Part shown: positions 9,949-18,422 of the stretch, one piece after another
Position numbering within the stretch: the first letter of the stretch is position 1
Layout of the letters: each line of letters starts with the position of its first letter
Source of the DNA: Paenibacillus amylolyticus
Lineage (GTDB): Bacteria > Bacillota > Bacilli > Paenibacillales > Paenibacillaceae
Reading direction: 5' to 3'
DNA: 64,000 bases
NCBI RefSeq assembly: GCF_001570725.1
Contig: NZ_BCNV01000006.1
Coordinates: 124,001-188,000 of the forward strand
Position numbers and translations under genes: made by a program
The notes under the pieces: generated by a model
The model's database searches: none
Told to the model about the DNA's origin: nothing
What the model saw: only the letters and a program-made list of their open reading frames with translations

Positions 9949-10028
9949 TCTTAATGAAGAAGAAATTAACGACTTCCATTACTATTCTGTATAAGCTCAG
10001 AATGGTTCCATACAGCGGATGATAACGA

Positions 10029-10287
10029 GCGGGAGAGACCTGATTAGCTGAGCAAAATGGCTAGTGTTCAGGCACCGAAGGAGCAAGCTGCTGCGCACCC
10101 GGCGCAGTGGTTAATCTCTCAGGTAAATGTACCATCGTTGGACGCAACTCTGGAGAGTGCGCGAACTGCGCCACCCAAGGGGTATATGATCAGTCAGTCC
10201 GGTGATCTTGTCTGTAATCGCAGGCAATACACCTTGTCGTGAGACACTGCTGATTGTGAAACTCTCAGGTATCGAGGACAGAGAGAG
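10029..10287 (+). ncRNA. Tandem glycine riboswitch
   Basis: Two glycine aptamers lie in series before the serine dehydratase genes. Aptamer 1 shows GCGGGAGAGACC, GGCACCGAAGGAGCAA and AATCTCTCAGGTAAA. Aptamer 2 shows CTCTGGAGAG, GCCACCCAAGGGGTA and AAACTCTCAGGTATCGAGGA. A linker of about 20 bases joins them. These are the conserved blocks of the gcvT-type glycine riboswitch. The end of aptamer 2 (AGGACAGAG) is also the 5' arm of the terminator at 10275-10316, so glycine binding would be expected to favour read-through. Read-through on glycine is the known behaviour in B. subtilis and is inferred here. Confidence 0.9.
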
Positions 10288-10316
10288 GGCCTGAGGCCTT
10301 CTTCTGTCCTTTTTTG
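10275..10316 (+). terminator. Expression-platform terminator of the glycine riboswitch
   Basis: AGGACAGA pairs with TCTGTCCT across an inner GGGCC-GAGG-containing helix, followed by TTTTTT. Its 5' arm overlaps the closing strand of aptamer 2, giving a mutually exclusive switch 80 bases before sdaAB. Confidence 0.85.
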
Positions 10317-10395
10317 ATGTCATCATTCAGTAAATAAGGAACAATATGGCTCAGATTCTGGATGGAAATGACGAATACAATTGGAGGGTTACAAG

Positions 10396-11085
10396 GTGCG
10401 ATTTAAAGATGTTTTCTCAATTATTGGTCCGTCCATGACAGGTCCTTCAAGTTCACATACAGCTGGAGCAGCCCGGCTGGGAAGAATTGCTCGTCAGTGG
10501 CTGGGCTGCACGCCGGATCGTGCCCGGCTGACGCTGTACGGTTCATTTGCAGATACGTATCAGGGGCACGGCACGGATCTGGCATTGATCGGCGGTCTGC
10601 TGGACTATGTCACAGACGATCCGCGTATCCCGGATGCAGAGCAATACGCAGAGGAAGCGGGCATGGAGGTTGAATTTTATACAAGTGGCCTGCCTGCTCC
10701 TCACCCGAATACCGTCAAGATTGAATTGTGGCATGGAGAACGTGCCTGCTCCTTGATTGGTGCTTCTATTGGTGGCGGCAGTGTATCGGTGCATGCGATG
10801 AATGATTTTCGCGTTCAGATCAGTGGTGAGTTCCCAACACTCGTTCTGCGTCATGCGGATAAAGCGGGCGTGCTCGCCTCAGTGACGTCCACGATCAGTT
10901 CATCCGGGGTTAACATCGGCTATATGCAGGTAGATCGGAAAGCCCGGGATGGTGAAGCACTGACCGCGATGGAGATGGACGGTGTACCGAATCCTGATAT
11001 GCTGAAACGTCTGCGTTCGCTCGACCATGTGCTGGACATTCGTGTCATTGATTTGAAGAGAGGAGTTGATTCGGATGAGGTTTAA
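10396..11085 (+). CDS. sdaAB: L-serine dehydratase, beta subunit
   Basis: With SdaAA forms the iron-sulfur L-serine dehydratase that deaminates serine to pyruvate and ammonia in the cytoplasm. The product starts MRFKDVFSIIGPSMTGPSSS HTAGA-like (the conserved SSSHTAGAARLG block is present) and ends with an ACT regulatory domain (about residues 145-215) containing HADKAGVLASVTSTIS. The GTG at 10396 is chosen since TGGAGG sits 8 bases ahead; the TTG at 10381 overlaps that ribosome site. The gene overlaps sdaAA by 11 bases. Controlled by the tandem glycine riboswitch. Confidence 0.93.
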   Translation: MRFKDVFSIIGPSMTGPSSSHTAGAARLGRIARQWLGCTPDRARLTLYGSFADTYQGHGTDLALIGGLLDYVTDDPRIPDAEQYAEEAGMEVEFYTSGLPAPHPNTVKIELWHGERACSLIGASIGGGSVSVHAMNDFRVQISGEFPTLVLRHADKAGVLASVTSTISSSGVNIGYMQVDRKARDGEALTAMEMDGVPNPDMLKRLRSLDHVLDIRVIDLKRGVDSDEV

Positions 11086-12013
11086 ACATTTGCACGAACT
11101 GAATACGATCTGTACAGCAGAATCCAAAACCATTGCTGAGCTAATGATCGAGGAACAGGTTCAGGAGACCAATACGCCAGAAGCGGATGTTGTGCAACAG
11201 ATGTCTGAATATTATCAGGTGATGAAGGAAGCGGTACGCAAAGGATTAACGGAAGATACCACTTCACGCAGTGGATTAACAGGTGGAGACGGCAAAAAAA
11301 TGGCCGAGTACATTCGCAAGGGTGAGACTTGCTCAGGAGATGCTTCCGCACTTGCCATGGCGTATGCCCTGTGTGTATCTGAAGTGAATGCCTCCATGGG
11401 GCGGATTGTGGCAACACCAACAGCCGGTTCCTGCGGCATTATCCCGGGTGTGTTTATCAGTTCACAAGAGCGGTTTGGCTGGACGGACGAACATTTGGTG
11501 AACGGGTTGTTCTGTGCGGGAGCGATTGGTTATGTTATTGCCAACAATTCATTTATCTCCGGTGCCGAGGGTGGCTGTCAGGCGGAAGTGGGTTCAGCTA
11601 TCGGCATGGCTGCGGGTGCTATGGTTGAACTGCGTGGAGGTACACCGGAACAGGTTGTTCATGCCGTAGGCTTGGCGTTAAAAAATACACTGGGCCTGAT
11701 CTGCGATCCGGTCGCAGGCCTTGTTGAAATCCCGTGCATCGTCCGTAATGGATTGGGTGCAGTTACGGCGCTGGCTGCGGCTGACATGGCCTTGGCCGGA
11801 GTGCGTAGTGCCATTCCGTCAGACGAAGTCATCGACGTCATGCTGGAAGTGGGTAGTGCGATGCCGAGCCGTCACCGGGAGACAGCCCAAGGCGGACTGG
11901 CCCAGACGCCAACCGGCCGCAAAATGATGCAGAAGCTGGCTAAACCGAAGGCAAAGCGTGCAGAGCCGGAGTTAGAGTCCTCTACTGAAAATGATGCAGA
12001 ACCTAAGGCGTAA
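11075..12013 (+). CDS. sdaAA: L-serine dehydratase, iron-sulfur alpha subunit
   Basis: Catalytic subunit, about 312 residues. It has the family blocks TAGSCGIIPG, FCAGAIGYVIANN and GAEGGCQAEVGSAIGMAAGA and LICDPVAGLVEIPC, whose cysteines ligate the 4Fe-4S cluster that acts as Lewis acid in dehydration. The ATG at 11075 is chosen because AGAGGAG lies 8-9 bases ahead; it overlaps the end of sdaAB, implying coupled translation. The tail beyond residue ~290 is Lys/Glu-rich and variable. Followed by a strong terminator. Confidence 0.95.
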   Translation: MRFKHLHELNTICTAESKTIAELMIEEQVQETNTPEADVVQQMSEYYQVMKEAVRKGLTEDTTSRSGLTGGDGKKMAEYIRKGETCSGDASALAMAYALCVSEVNASMGRIVATPTAGSCGIIPGVFISSQERFGWTDEHLVNGLFCAGAIGYVIANNSFISGAEGGCQAEVGSAIGMAAGAMVELRGGTPEQVVHAVGLALKNTLGLICDPVAGLVEIPCIVRNGLGAVTALAAADMALAGVRSAIPSDEVIDVMLEVGSAMPSRHRETAQGGLAQTPTGRKMMQKLAKPKAKRAEPELESSTENDAEPKA

Positions 12014-12023
12014 TAGGATTGAC

Positions 12024-12075
12024 AAAAAAAGCCGATACAAACCTTCCTGGTGAAGAGATGTATCGGCTTTTTTTG
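12024..12075 (+). terminator. Terminator after sdaAA
   Basis: AAAAAAAGCCGATACA pairs with TGTATCGGCTTTTTTT around a 19-base loop; the A- and T-runs make it usable on both strands. Confidence 0.9.
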
Positions 12076-12106
12076 TCTTTTGCTTACACATAAAAACAAA
12101 AAAACA

Positions 12107-12165
12107 TTGACGATCTATATATCGGGTTGATATATTAACTACTGTCATATATCGATATGATATAT
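12107..12165 (+). promoter_or_regulatory. Promoter with twin palindromic operators for the PadR-regulated operon
   Basis: A -35 TTGACG (12107-12112) and -10 TATATT (12131-12136) precede the ABC-2 permease gene. Two near-identical 19-base palindromic sites overlap or follow the promoter: ATATATCGGGTTGATATAT at 12117-12135 and ATATATCGATATGATATAT at 12147-12165, centres 30 bases (about three helical turns) apart. They are likely operators for the PadR repressor encoded as second gene of the operon. Confidence 0.65.
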
Positions 12166-12200
12166 ATAAGAGCGAAACAAACTAAAGGAGATGGATAGTT

Positions 12201-13415
12201 ATGAAAGGTATTTTCCAGACGAGTCTGCTGTTTTTGAAAAATGGAGCTACCATTGTGGGTTTAATTACGGCCGTGCTGTTTCAGGTTTTTTTTAACATCA
12301 TCTGGCTTAGTGGATACGATCAGGTTAATGAGAGAATGACTGAGCTAGCTGTCACTATTGTGAATGAAGACGGGGTAGCTGCTGAGCCGGTGGCCGAGTC
12401 TTTGGCAGTGGGCCTGAATTTCGAGATCAAACCATCTGAATCGATGCAAGAAGCGAGACAGATGTTAACGGACCGGGAAGTATACATGATCATTGAGATT
12501 CCATCCGGATTCATGCAACAGGCAGAAGACTTGTCGAAGCCGATGACAGTTAAGTATGTGATGAACGAATCGAACGTGGCTACCGTTAAAAGTGTGATGC
12601 AGAACGTAGCCGCACAAGTTACAGCGACATTGAATCGTGAAGTACAAGAGAATGGCATTCGCGGAGTGCTGAATCAGTCCGGTATGACTGCCGATCAGGC
12701 CGATGCGTTGGCGCTGGGGTTATCTTCACGCGTGGAGGCAGAGGTGGAGCGGCTGAATCCTGTTGATAATTTTGCTTTCTCCATGGTACCTATGTTGATT
12801 GTAACGGCTACGTTTACCGGAGCGATGTTGCTTGGTATGAACCTGCAAAAGGTTTCTGGAGAACTGAGTGGCAGGGCAGGGAAATGGGAGCGCTTCTGGG
12901 CGCGCAACATCGTTAATCTTGGTGCGGCAGTAATCGTTTCGCTCGTTGGATCTGGGATGATGCACGTTATGGGGGTATCGTCAGCAGAGGGTTGGTTAAT
13001 GTTATGGCTGTTCCAGTTGCTGGTCACCATATCTTTTATACTCATGGCTCAGTTGAGCTTGTTGTTGCTTGGCAATGCTGGGGCTTGGTTAAACAGTGCG
13101 CTGTTGCCTCTGCTGATGTTGTCCTCGGGCTCGACGATTCCGCGCGATGTAATGTCTGAGTTCTACCAAGGGATCGGTCATTATCTGCCGGCGACCTACG
13201 CCGTAGAGGGGATGACGAACCTTGTACTTGGGGGAAACGGGATCGGCCGGGATGCATTGTTTCTTGGGGTAATCGGGGTTACAACGCTGACTCTGGGTGC
13301 TTTTAGCATCTGGATCAGACGTTCCAACCCGGCAATCTCTGAACCTCACAGGGAGAAACAGCCTGCTACTATACCTGCTGTTCTGGAAGCATCCGTGTCT
13401 TCATCCGATCATTGA
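12201..13415 (+). CDS. YhgE/Pip-like ABC-2 type membrane protein
   Basis: A 404-residue membrane protein. One membrane segment near residues 15-37 is followed by an extracellular region of ~180 residues, then five or so segments from about 195 to 390. The layout, with VTIVNEDG at the start of the outer domain, is that of YhgE/Pip and DUF3533 proteins of the ABC-2 permease superfamily, linked to export of, or resistance to, hydrophobic compounds, or to phage infection and secretion. No ATPase adjoins it. It forms an operon with the PadR regulator 54 bases downstream; PadR operons typically encode such exporters induced by a small molecule. The substrate is unknown. Confidence 0.75.
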   Translation: MKGIFQTSLLFLKNGATIVGLITAVLFQVFFNIIWLSGYDQVNERMTELAVTIVNEDGVAAEPVAESLAVGLNFEIKPSESMQEARQMLTDREVYMIIEIPSGFMQQAEDLSKPMTVKYVMNESNVATVKSVMQNVAAQVTATLNREVQENGIRGVLNQSGMTADQADALALGLSSRVEAEVERLNPVDNFAFSMVPMLIVTATFTGAMLLGMNLQKVSGELSGRAGKWERFWARNIVNLGAAVIVSLVGSGMMHVMGVSSAEGWLMLWLFQLLVTISFILMAQLSLLLLGNAGAWLNSALLPLLMLSSGSTIPRDVMSEFYQGIGHYLPATYAVEGMTNLVLGGNGIGRDALFLGVIGVTTLTLGAFSIWIRRSNPAISEPHREKQPATIPAVLEASVSSSDH

Positions 13416-13469
13416 ATATGGGGTGCTGATTGTGATACGTTAAGAGGAATGGAAAGGAGCGGTGCACCG

Positions 13470-13982
13470 ATGAACACGCAGCATGTCATCCTCGGAATAC
13501 TGCACAATCAGCCATGTTCGGGATACGAGATCAAGCAGTATTTTGAACAATATTTTTCCTTTTTCTTTGATGCGAGCTTCGGCACCATATATCCTACACT
13601 CGCGAAGATGGAAAAGTCTGGGTTGCTCACGAAGGAATCGGTGAGGCAGGAAGGGAAGCCCGATAAGAACGTGTACTCTTTGACTCCTGAGGGATCAGCA
13701 CAATTTCACGCCTACCTGATGAGTCCCCTGGAAGATGAGGTGTTCCGTTCTGATTTTCTGATGCGGTTGTATTTCGGAGAGTTAGCGGATGAGGCCACTG
13801 TAACGGGGTGGGTTTCGTCAGAGTTGAAACGCAAGGAATTGTTATATGACGAGCTTCAGCGTCAGATGAAGGAATTCGGCGAACGGATTTCGCCTGCACA
13901 ACGTTTGTGCATGCAAGTGGGACTTGTGCAGTATGAGGCCACCATCGAATTGCTCAAGAAGCAACTGGCTCAGCCTGAGTAA
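13470..13982 (+). CDS. PadR-family transcriptional regulator
   Basis: About 170 residues. An N-terminal winged helix starts at HVILGILHNQPCSGYEIKQYF and includes SFGTIYPTLAKMEKSGLLTKE (DNA recognition and wing), followed by a C-terminal helical dimerisation region of the Vir_act_alpha_C type. ATG at 13470 is preferred because AAAGGAG precedes it; an ATG at 13449 in frame overlaps that site. Probably represses its own operon through the twin operators at 12117-12165. Confidence 0.9.
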   Translation: MNTQHVILGILHNQPCSGYEIKQYFEQYFSFFFDASFGTIYPTLAKMEKSGLLTKESVRQEGKPDKNVYSLTPEGSAQFHAYLMSPLEDEVFRSDFLMRLYFGELADEATVTGWVSSELKRKELLYDELQRQMKEFGERISPAQRLCMQVGLVQYEATIELLKKQLAQPE

Positions 13983-14010
13983 TCTATATAACAGGGATTG
14001 ATATACGAAA

Positions 14011-14050
14011 TAGGCGCTTTACAGATCAGGAACAGGTCTGTGAGCGCCTA
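14011..14050. terminator. Hairpin between the convergent padR and GH13 genes
   Basis: TAGGCGCT and AGCGCCTA enclose an inner ACAGA/TCTGT stem. No clear T-run on either side, so termination strength is uncertain, but the position between convergent genes fits. Confidence 0.5.
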
Positions 14051-14112
14051 CTTGGTGTTATATTCCGATGAGTGGACTCCGGTTTTGCATAAGCTCAAGT
14101 ATAACTTGATGT

Positions 14113-15867
14113 TTATGTGAGATGAGTACTCAGTACGGCATATCCATACGCAGGCAGTTCAATCGCGAGCACGCCATCTTCCTTGGCGGTACGATGGTTT
14201 CCGCCGAATAACTCAGTCCATTGCTCGTCACCAGCCTCCAGCTCGACAATAGCCGTCTCTTCTGAGCGATTGAACAGAACCAGAATGCGTTCCTTCTCAT
14301 TTTGCCGCTCGAATACCAGTTGGCTACCATCGGAACGAGCCTGCAGGAAACGAATGGTGCCTTCTGCACGCAGAGCAGGATGAGCATGACGCAGAGAGAT
14401 CAGCTTCTGATAAAAGTCGAACAGCTCCCGGTCTTGCTTCGCTTCATCCCATTCCATGCATTTACGGCAACCCGGATCATGCTCGCCGTCCATCCCAATC
14501 TCGTCTCCGTAATAGATGCACGGAGCGCCCATATAAGTGAACTGGAATAACGCAGCCAGCTTCATCTTGCGCTGGTCGCCTTCACACAGTGTGAGCAGCC
14601 GTGGTGTATCGTGGCTGTCCAGCAGGTTGAATGCTACTTCGCTGGCCTGAAGCGGATAGCGGGATAACTGCCGACCAATGGAGTTCGCAAACTGTTCGGC
14701 GTGCATTGTATTTTTCACAAAGAAAGCATTCACGGCATCGGTAAACGGATAGTTCATGGACGCATCGAACTGATCGCCTTGCAACCAAGAGGAGGACTCG
14801 TTCCATACTTCGCCCAGAATATAGGCTTCCGGATTAGCGGCCTTGACTACACGACGGAAATCACGCCAGAATGCCTCATCCACCTCATCTGCCACATCCA
14901 GTCGCCAGCCGTCCGCACCCACTTCCTTGATCCAGTACTCGGCAACCTCCAGCAGGTATGCCTTTACCTCGGAATTCTCCGTATTCAGCTTCGGCATGTG
15001 CGCTTCAAATCCGAAGGTCTCATACGTAGGAATGCCGTCCTTCACATCCAGCGGGAATTCTTTTACATGGAACCAGTCTTTGTATTTGGATTGTTCACCG
15101 TTATTCTGCACATCCACGAACGGCGCAAACGTCTTCCCGGAATGGTTGAACACGGCATCCAGCAGAACGCGAATTCCGCGCGCATGGCACAGCTCGACCA
15201 GTCGTTTCACGGTATCTGCGTCACCAAAGTGACGATCTACCCGCAGATAGTCCTCGGTATCGTATTTGTGATTGGTGGTTGCTTCGAAGATGGGTGTAAA
15301 GTAAATTGCATTTATGCCAAGATCACTGATGTAATCCAGATGGTCAATCACGCCCTGAAGGTCACCGCCGAAGAAATTGAACGGTGTCGGTTCGCCGCCC
15401 CACGGCTCAACCTTTTCTGGACTAATATCCGGGTTGCCATTGGCGAATCGTTCAGGGAAAATCTGATAGAACACCGCATCCTTAACCCATGCAGGAGGTG
15501 TGAACACAGCTCCGGGGTGGATATAGGGAAACTGGAACATACGACCCGGATCGTCCGGTTCTTCTTCCTGGAAGTCCGTCTCGGTCATCCAGATCTGTTC
15601 GTCCCCGTTTTGGAGTAGAAAAGAGTACTTCAGTCGGTGGTAGGGAGGTTTTACTTCGCCCTCGTAGTAATCGAACATGGAGTCAGAGGTAAACTTGGTT
15701 AAGGGAACCAGCGCTTTGGTTGCATCCCAAGCATATTTGTCACCGGTCAAGGCGTGTACCTCAGTCAGATCATTTTTTTTGGCACGCAGGCGCAGATGGA
15801 TTGTATCTTGGTCATAGGCATAGGCCCAGTTCCGTTTCGGTTGATGATAGATGGCTTCCAGCAGCAT
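14113..15867 (-). CDS. GH13 alpha-glycosidase (neopullulanase/cyclomaltodextrinase type)
   Basis: A 584-residue enzyme without a signal peptide, so it acts inside the cell on imported maltodextrins or cyclodextrins. An N-terminal CBM34-like domain (residues 1-~125, starting MLLEAIYHQPKRNWAYAY) precedes the (beta/alpha)8 barrel. Catalytic regions are intact: DAVFNHSG, GWRLDVADEVD (nucleophile Asp), ILGEVWNE (acid Glu) and LLDSHDTPR (third Asp). The C-terminal beta domain ends at the stop. This domain order and length fit the GH13_20 group. RBS GGGAGGAATTTCATT precedes the ATG. No sugar transporter or LacI regulator adjoins it. Confidence 0.93.
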   Translation of the reverse strand: MLLEAIYHQPKRNWAYAYDQDTIHLRLRAKKNDLTEVHALTGDKYAWDATKALVPLTKFTSDSMFDYYEGEVKPPYHRLKYSFLLQNGDEQIWMTETDFQEEEPDDPGRMFQFPYIHPGAVFTPPAWVKDAVFYQIFPERFANGNPDISPEKVEPWGGEPTPFNFFGGDLQGVIDHLDYISDLGINAIYFTPIFEATTNHKYDTEDYLRVDRHFGDADTVKRLVELCHARGIRVLLDAVFNHSGKTFAPFVDVQNNGEQSKYKDWFHVKEFPLDVKDGIPTYETFGFEAHMPKLNTENSEVKAYLLEVAEYWIKEVGADGWRLDVADEVDEAFWRDFRRVVKAANPEAYILGEVWNESSSWLQGDQFDASMNYPFTDAVNAFFVKNTMHAEQFANSIGRQLSRYPLQASEVAFNLLDSHDTPRLLTLCEGDQRKMKLAALFQFTYMGAPCIYYGDEIGMDGEHDPGCRKCMEWDEAKQDRELFDFYQKLISLRHAHPALRAEGTIRFLQARSDGSQLVFERQNEKERILVLFNRSEETAIVELEAGDEQWTELFGGNHRTAKEDGVLAIELPAYGYAVLSTHLT

Positions 15868-16090
15868 AATGAAATTCCTCCCGTCAGGTGTAGAACTAAT
15901 ATGTACTTGGTAGACTTGATGGATATGACATTACCCAAGGTAATGGATAAGCTATAATTAGAATGCGTGGCAACGTGAGACTTCAACATTTCAATAAGAC
16001 ATGAATCCATAGGTTATAGGCAGCTTTTATCATTATTATGCTCAGATATATCATTAACCCAATGGGGGCAGAAAGGAAACGAATATTCGG

Positions 16091-16774
16091 ATGAAAACCA
16101 AACTGTTATATATTGAAGACGATACGGAAATTGCGACTTGGGTCAGAGCCGATCTGGAGGAACGCGGTTATGAGGTGCAATGGCTCGGAAGTGGTGAAGG
16201 TGCCGCGGAGGCTGCTGTCGGTTGCTCCCTCATTATCCTGGATGTCATGTTGCCAGGATTGGATGGATTTACGGTGGGCCAGCGACTCAAAAAAGAATAT
16301 CCCGCCGTACCCATTGTCATGCTCTCCGCCAGAACGTCCATTGACGACAAGCTGCATGGTCTCGATTTTGCTGATGACTATGTGACCAAACCATTTCATC
16401 CCGATGAACTGGCTGCCCGGATTGAGGTTCAACTGCGTAAGGCAGGAACAGCGGTCTCATCGGATGTAGCCCTGAAGCTGGATCATCTCTCCATCTATGA
16501 GAAGGACAATCGGATCGTCAATGAGGAGACGGGGGATGAGATTATTTTATCAGGAAAACAGTTTCACATCTTCACTTACCTGCTACGACATATGGGCATG
16601 ATTCGAACGAAAGAGCAGATTTATGAAGCTGTCTGGAACGAGCCCTATCTGGATGGGGATAAGACTTTGATGGTACATATTCGACATCTGCGCGAAAAGC
16701 TGGAGCTTGATCCGGCCAATCCTGTTGTTATTCAGACGGTCCGCGGTGTGGGATATCGTGTGAAAAAGCCATGA
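16091..16774 (+). CDS. OmpR/PhoB-family response regulator
   Basis: 227 residues: receiver domain (1-~115) with the acidic pair EDD, phosphoacceptor Asp51 in LIILDVMLPG, and KPF for the conserved Lys, followed by a winged-helix DNA-binding domain (about 130-225) with RTKEQIYEAVW and VRGVGYRVKK. It overlaps the kinase gene by ATGA. The pair is followed by an ABC transporter operon that it probably controls. Confidence 0.95.
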   Translation: MKTKLLYIEDDTEIATWVRADLEERGYEVQWLGSGEGAAEAAVGCSLIILDVMLPGLDGFTVGQRLKKEYPAVPIVMLSARTSIDDKLHGLDFADDYVTKPFHPDELAARIEVQLRKAGTAVSSDVALKLDHLSIYEKDNRIVNEETGDEIILSGKQFHIFTYLLRHMGMIRTKEQIYEAVWNEPYLDGDKTLMVHIRHLREKLELDPANPVVIQTVRGVGYRVKKP

Positions 16775-18336
16775 TCCGGCGGTTCAGAGAACGGAAAATC
16801 ATGAAGAGAGAACAGAAGGGAGAACGAGGCATGGATCAAAAGCAATCTGGGCGACGCAAGCTTCGCTTTGGGCGGTCCTTGATGTCCAGATATATGATCC
16901 TGATTCTCGCGGCAGTATTATTCGTGCCCGTCGTTCTTCCGATCATATCCATCATTTATGTTGTGGTGGTGAATAACACGAATTCGAATCAAGCGGCACC
17001 ATATGGTGACGTTACCCGAATCAGTAACTTGTGGTTGCGTGAAGCACAGAAACTGGATGGTGCTACAGATGGAGAGGTTAGCGCACGGTTGAAGCAGTTA
17101 CATCGCAAGTATTCCAAAGCTTCCATGTATCGAGTGAATGCTCGTGGTGAGACGGTTTTTATTCTGGGTGGTGAAGATGTATCGCTGGTGAAATCCACGT
17201 CGGCGGATGGCAAATCAGACACGATATTGAAGTGGTCATTGGATTCAGGGAAAACAACAGAGACCCGAATTCCAGCTGAATGGAATGCGAACAATACCGT
17301 GCAATTCATGAAAGAAGCTACCTATCGTGATCCACTAACTGTAGTTGCCTATGTAGGCGGAGATGAACAGGACAGAGGACAGGGCTTCATGGTCATTGAA
17401 GTGCCGCGATCTCTTTTGCAAATGAAACAGAACAATTGGCCAATGGAACTCTTGTATCTTGGCATTGTCATGATCATCATATTCATGATTTTCATCATCA
17501 TGTCGATTCTCTTCTTCGCACGTATTCGCAAACGATTGATTCGTCTGCAGACGGCGATGATGACCCCAGGCAATGAAGGTATTCCGCTTCCGGTAGATAT
17601 CCGCCGGTCAGATGAGATCGGTCAGCTGGAGGAATCCTTCAATCAGATGGTGCATCAACTGTCCGACAGCCGCGAGCGTGAACGAGAGGAAGAACAATTG
17701 CGCAAACGTCTCATTGCGGGGCTTTCCCACGATCTGCGCACCCCGCTAACAGTAATTCGTGGACATATGCATGCTTTGCACAAGGAAGCGCTTAGTGAGC
17801 GAGGTGACCGTTCATTACATCGAATGGAAGCGAAAATGGAGGATCTCGGCGGGCTCATCGACAACATGTTATCCTACAATTTGCTCACGAGTGGGAAATA
17901 TACCCTGAAGCTGGAGGAGAAAGATATGCTGCGGATCGTCAGGGAAACGGCGGCGGCCTGGTACCCGGTTTGGGAGAAAGAAGAGTTCGAGATTGATATC
18001 GACCTGCCGGAAAAGCCATTGATATGGCATATGGATGAACAGGGCATGCGTCGTATCCTCGATAATCTGTTCCAGAACGTGATCCGTCATGCCGCCAGCG
18101 GGAAATACATTGGCATCTCAACCCAGGAGATTCAGGGCGAGACCGCTATTGTTGTTCAGGATCGGGGTCCGGGAATGCAACCGAGTTCCGACACGAAGGG
18201 GACGGGTCTGGGGCTATCCATTGTAGACCTGTTGATTCGTGAGATGGGACTGCGGAAGCGGGTGGACAGTTCCAATACCGGTGTTCGGACATATATCTAC
18301 AGTGGTACGGGAAACAGGGAAACAACAAACCGCTGA
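16771..18336 (+). CDS. Sensor histidine kinase of the two-component pair
   Basis: 521 residues by the ATG that overlaps the regulator stop; an ATG at 16831 with a GGGAG site ahead would give a shorter, equally plausible start. Two membrane segments (about 42-66 and 228-252) bracket an extracellular domain of ~160 residues; a HAMP linker follows, then HisKA with His320 in GLSHDLRTPLTVIRGH and an ATPase domain with NLFQNVIRHA and GPGM and GTGLGLSIV. The mid-sized sensor domain differs from the very short loops of BceS-type kinases, so a soluble extracellular ligand is possible. Confidence 0.93.
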   Translation: MIRRFRERKIMKREQKGERGMDQKQSGRRKLRFGRSLMSRYMILILAAVLFVPVVLPIISIIYVVVVNNTNSNQAAPYGDVTRISNLWLREAQKLDGATDGEVSARLKQLHRKYSKASMYRVNARGETVFILGGEDVSLVKSTSADGKSDTILKWSLDSGKTTETRIPAEWNANNTVQFMKEATYRDPLTVVAYVGGDEQDRGQGFMVIEVPRSLLQMKQNNWPMELLYLGIVMIIIFMIFIIMSILFFARIRKRLIRLQTAMMTPGNEGIPLPVDIRRSDEIGQLEESFNQMVHQLSDSREREREEEQLRKRLIAGLSHDLRTPLTVIRGHMHALHKEALSERGDRSLHRMEAKMEDLGGLIDNMLSYNLLTSGKYTLKLEEKDMLRIVRETAAAWYPVWEKEEFEIDIDLPEKPLIWHMDEQGMRRILDNLFQNVIRHAASGKYIGISTQEIQGETAIVVQDRGPGMQPSSDTKGTGLGLSIVDLLIREMGLRKRVDSSNTGVRTYIYSGTGNRETTNR

Positions 18337-18422
18337 AATCCCTTTTTTTAAACTAAATTTAAACTGGAGACTACCTTGGCTTTAACCTTGGAAGGTTACG
18401 ATAGTTCCGAGGTGATCATACA

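Noticed and set aside
10057-10242. Open frame of 61 codons on the plus strand
   Set aside because: It lies wholly inside the tandem glycine riboswitch; the RNA structure explains the conservation.
14701-15618. 305-codon plus-strand frame opposite the GH13 gene
   Set aside because: Antisense shadow of a gene with intact catalytic motifs; no ribosome site or family similarity.
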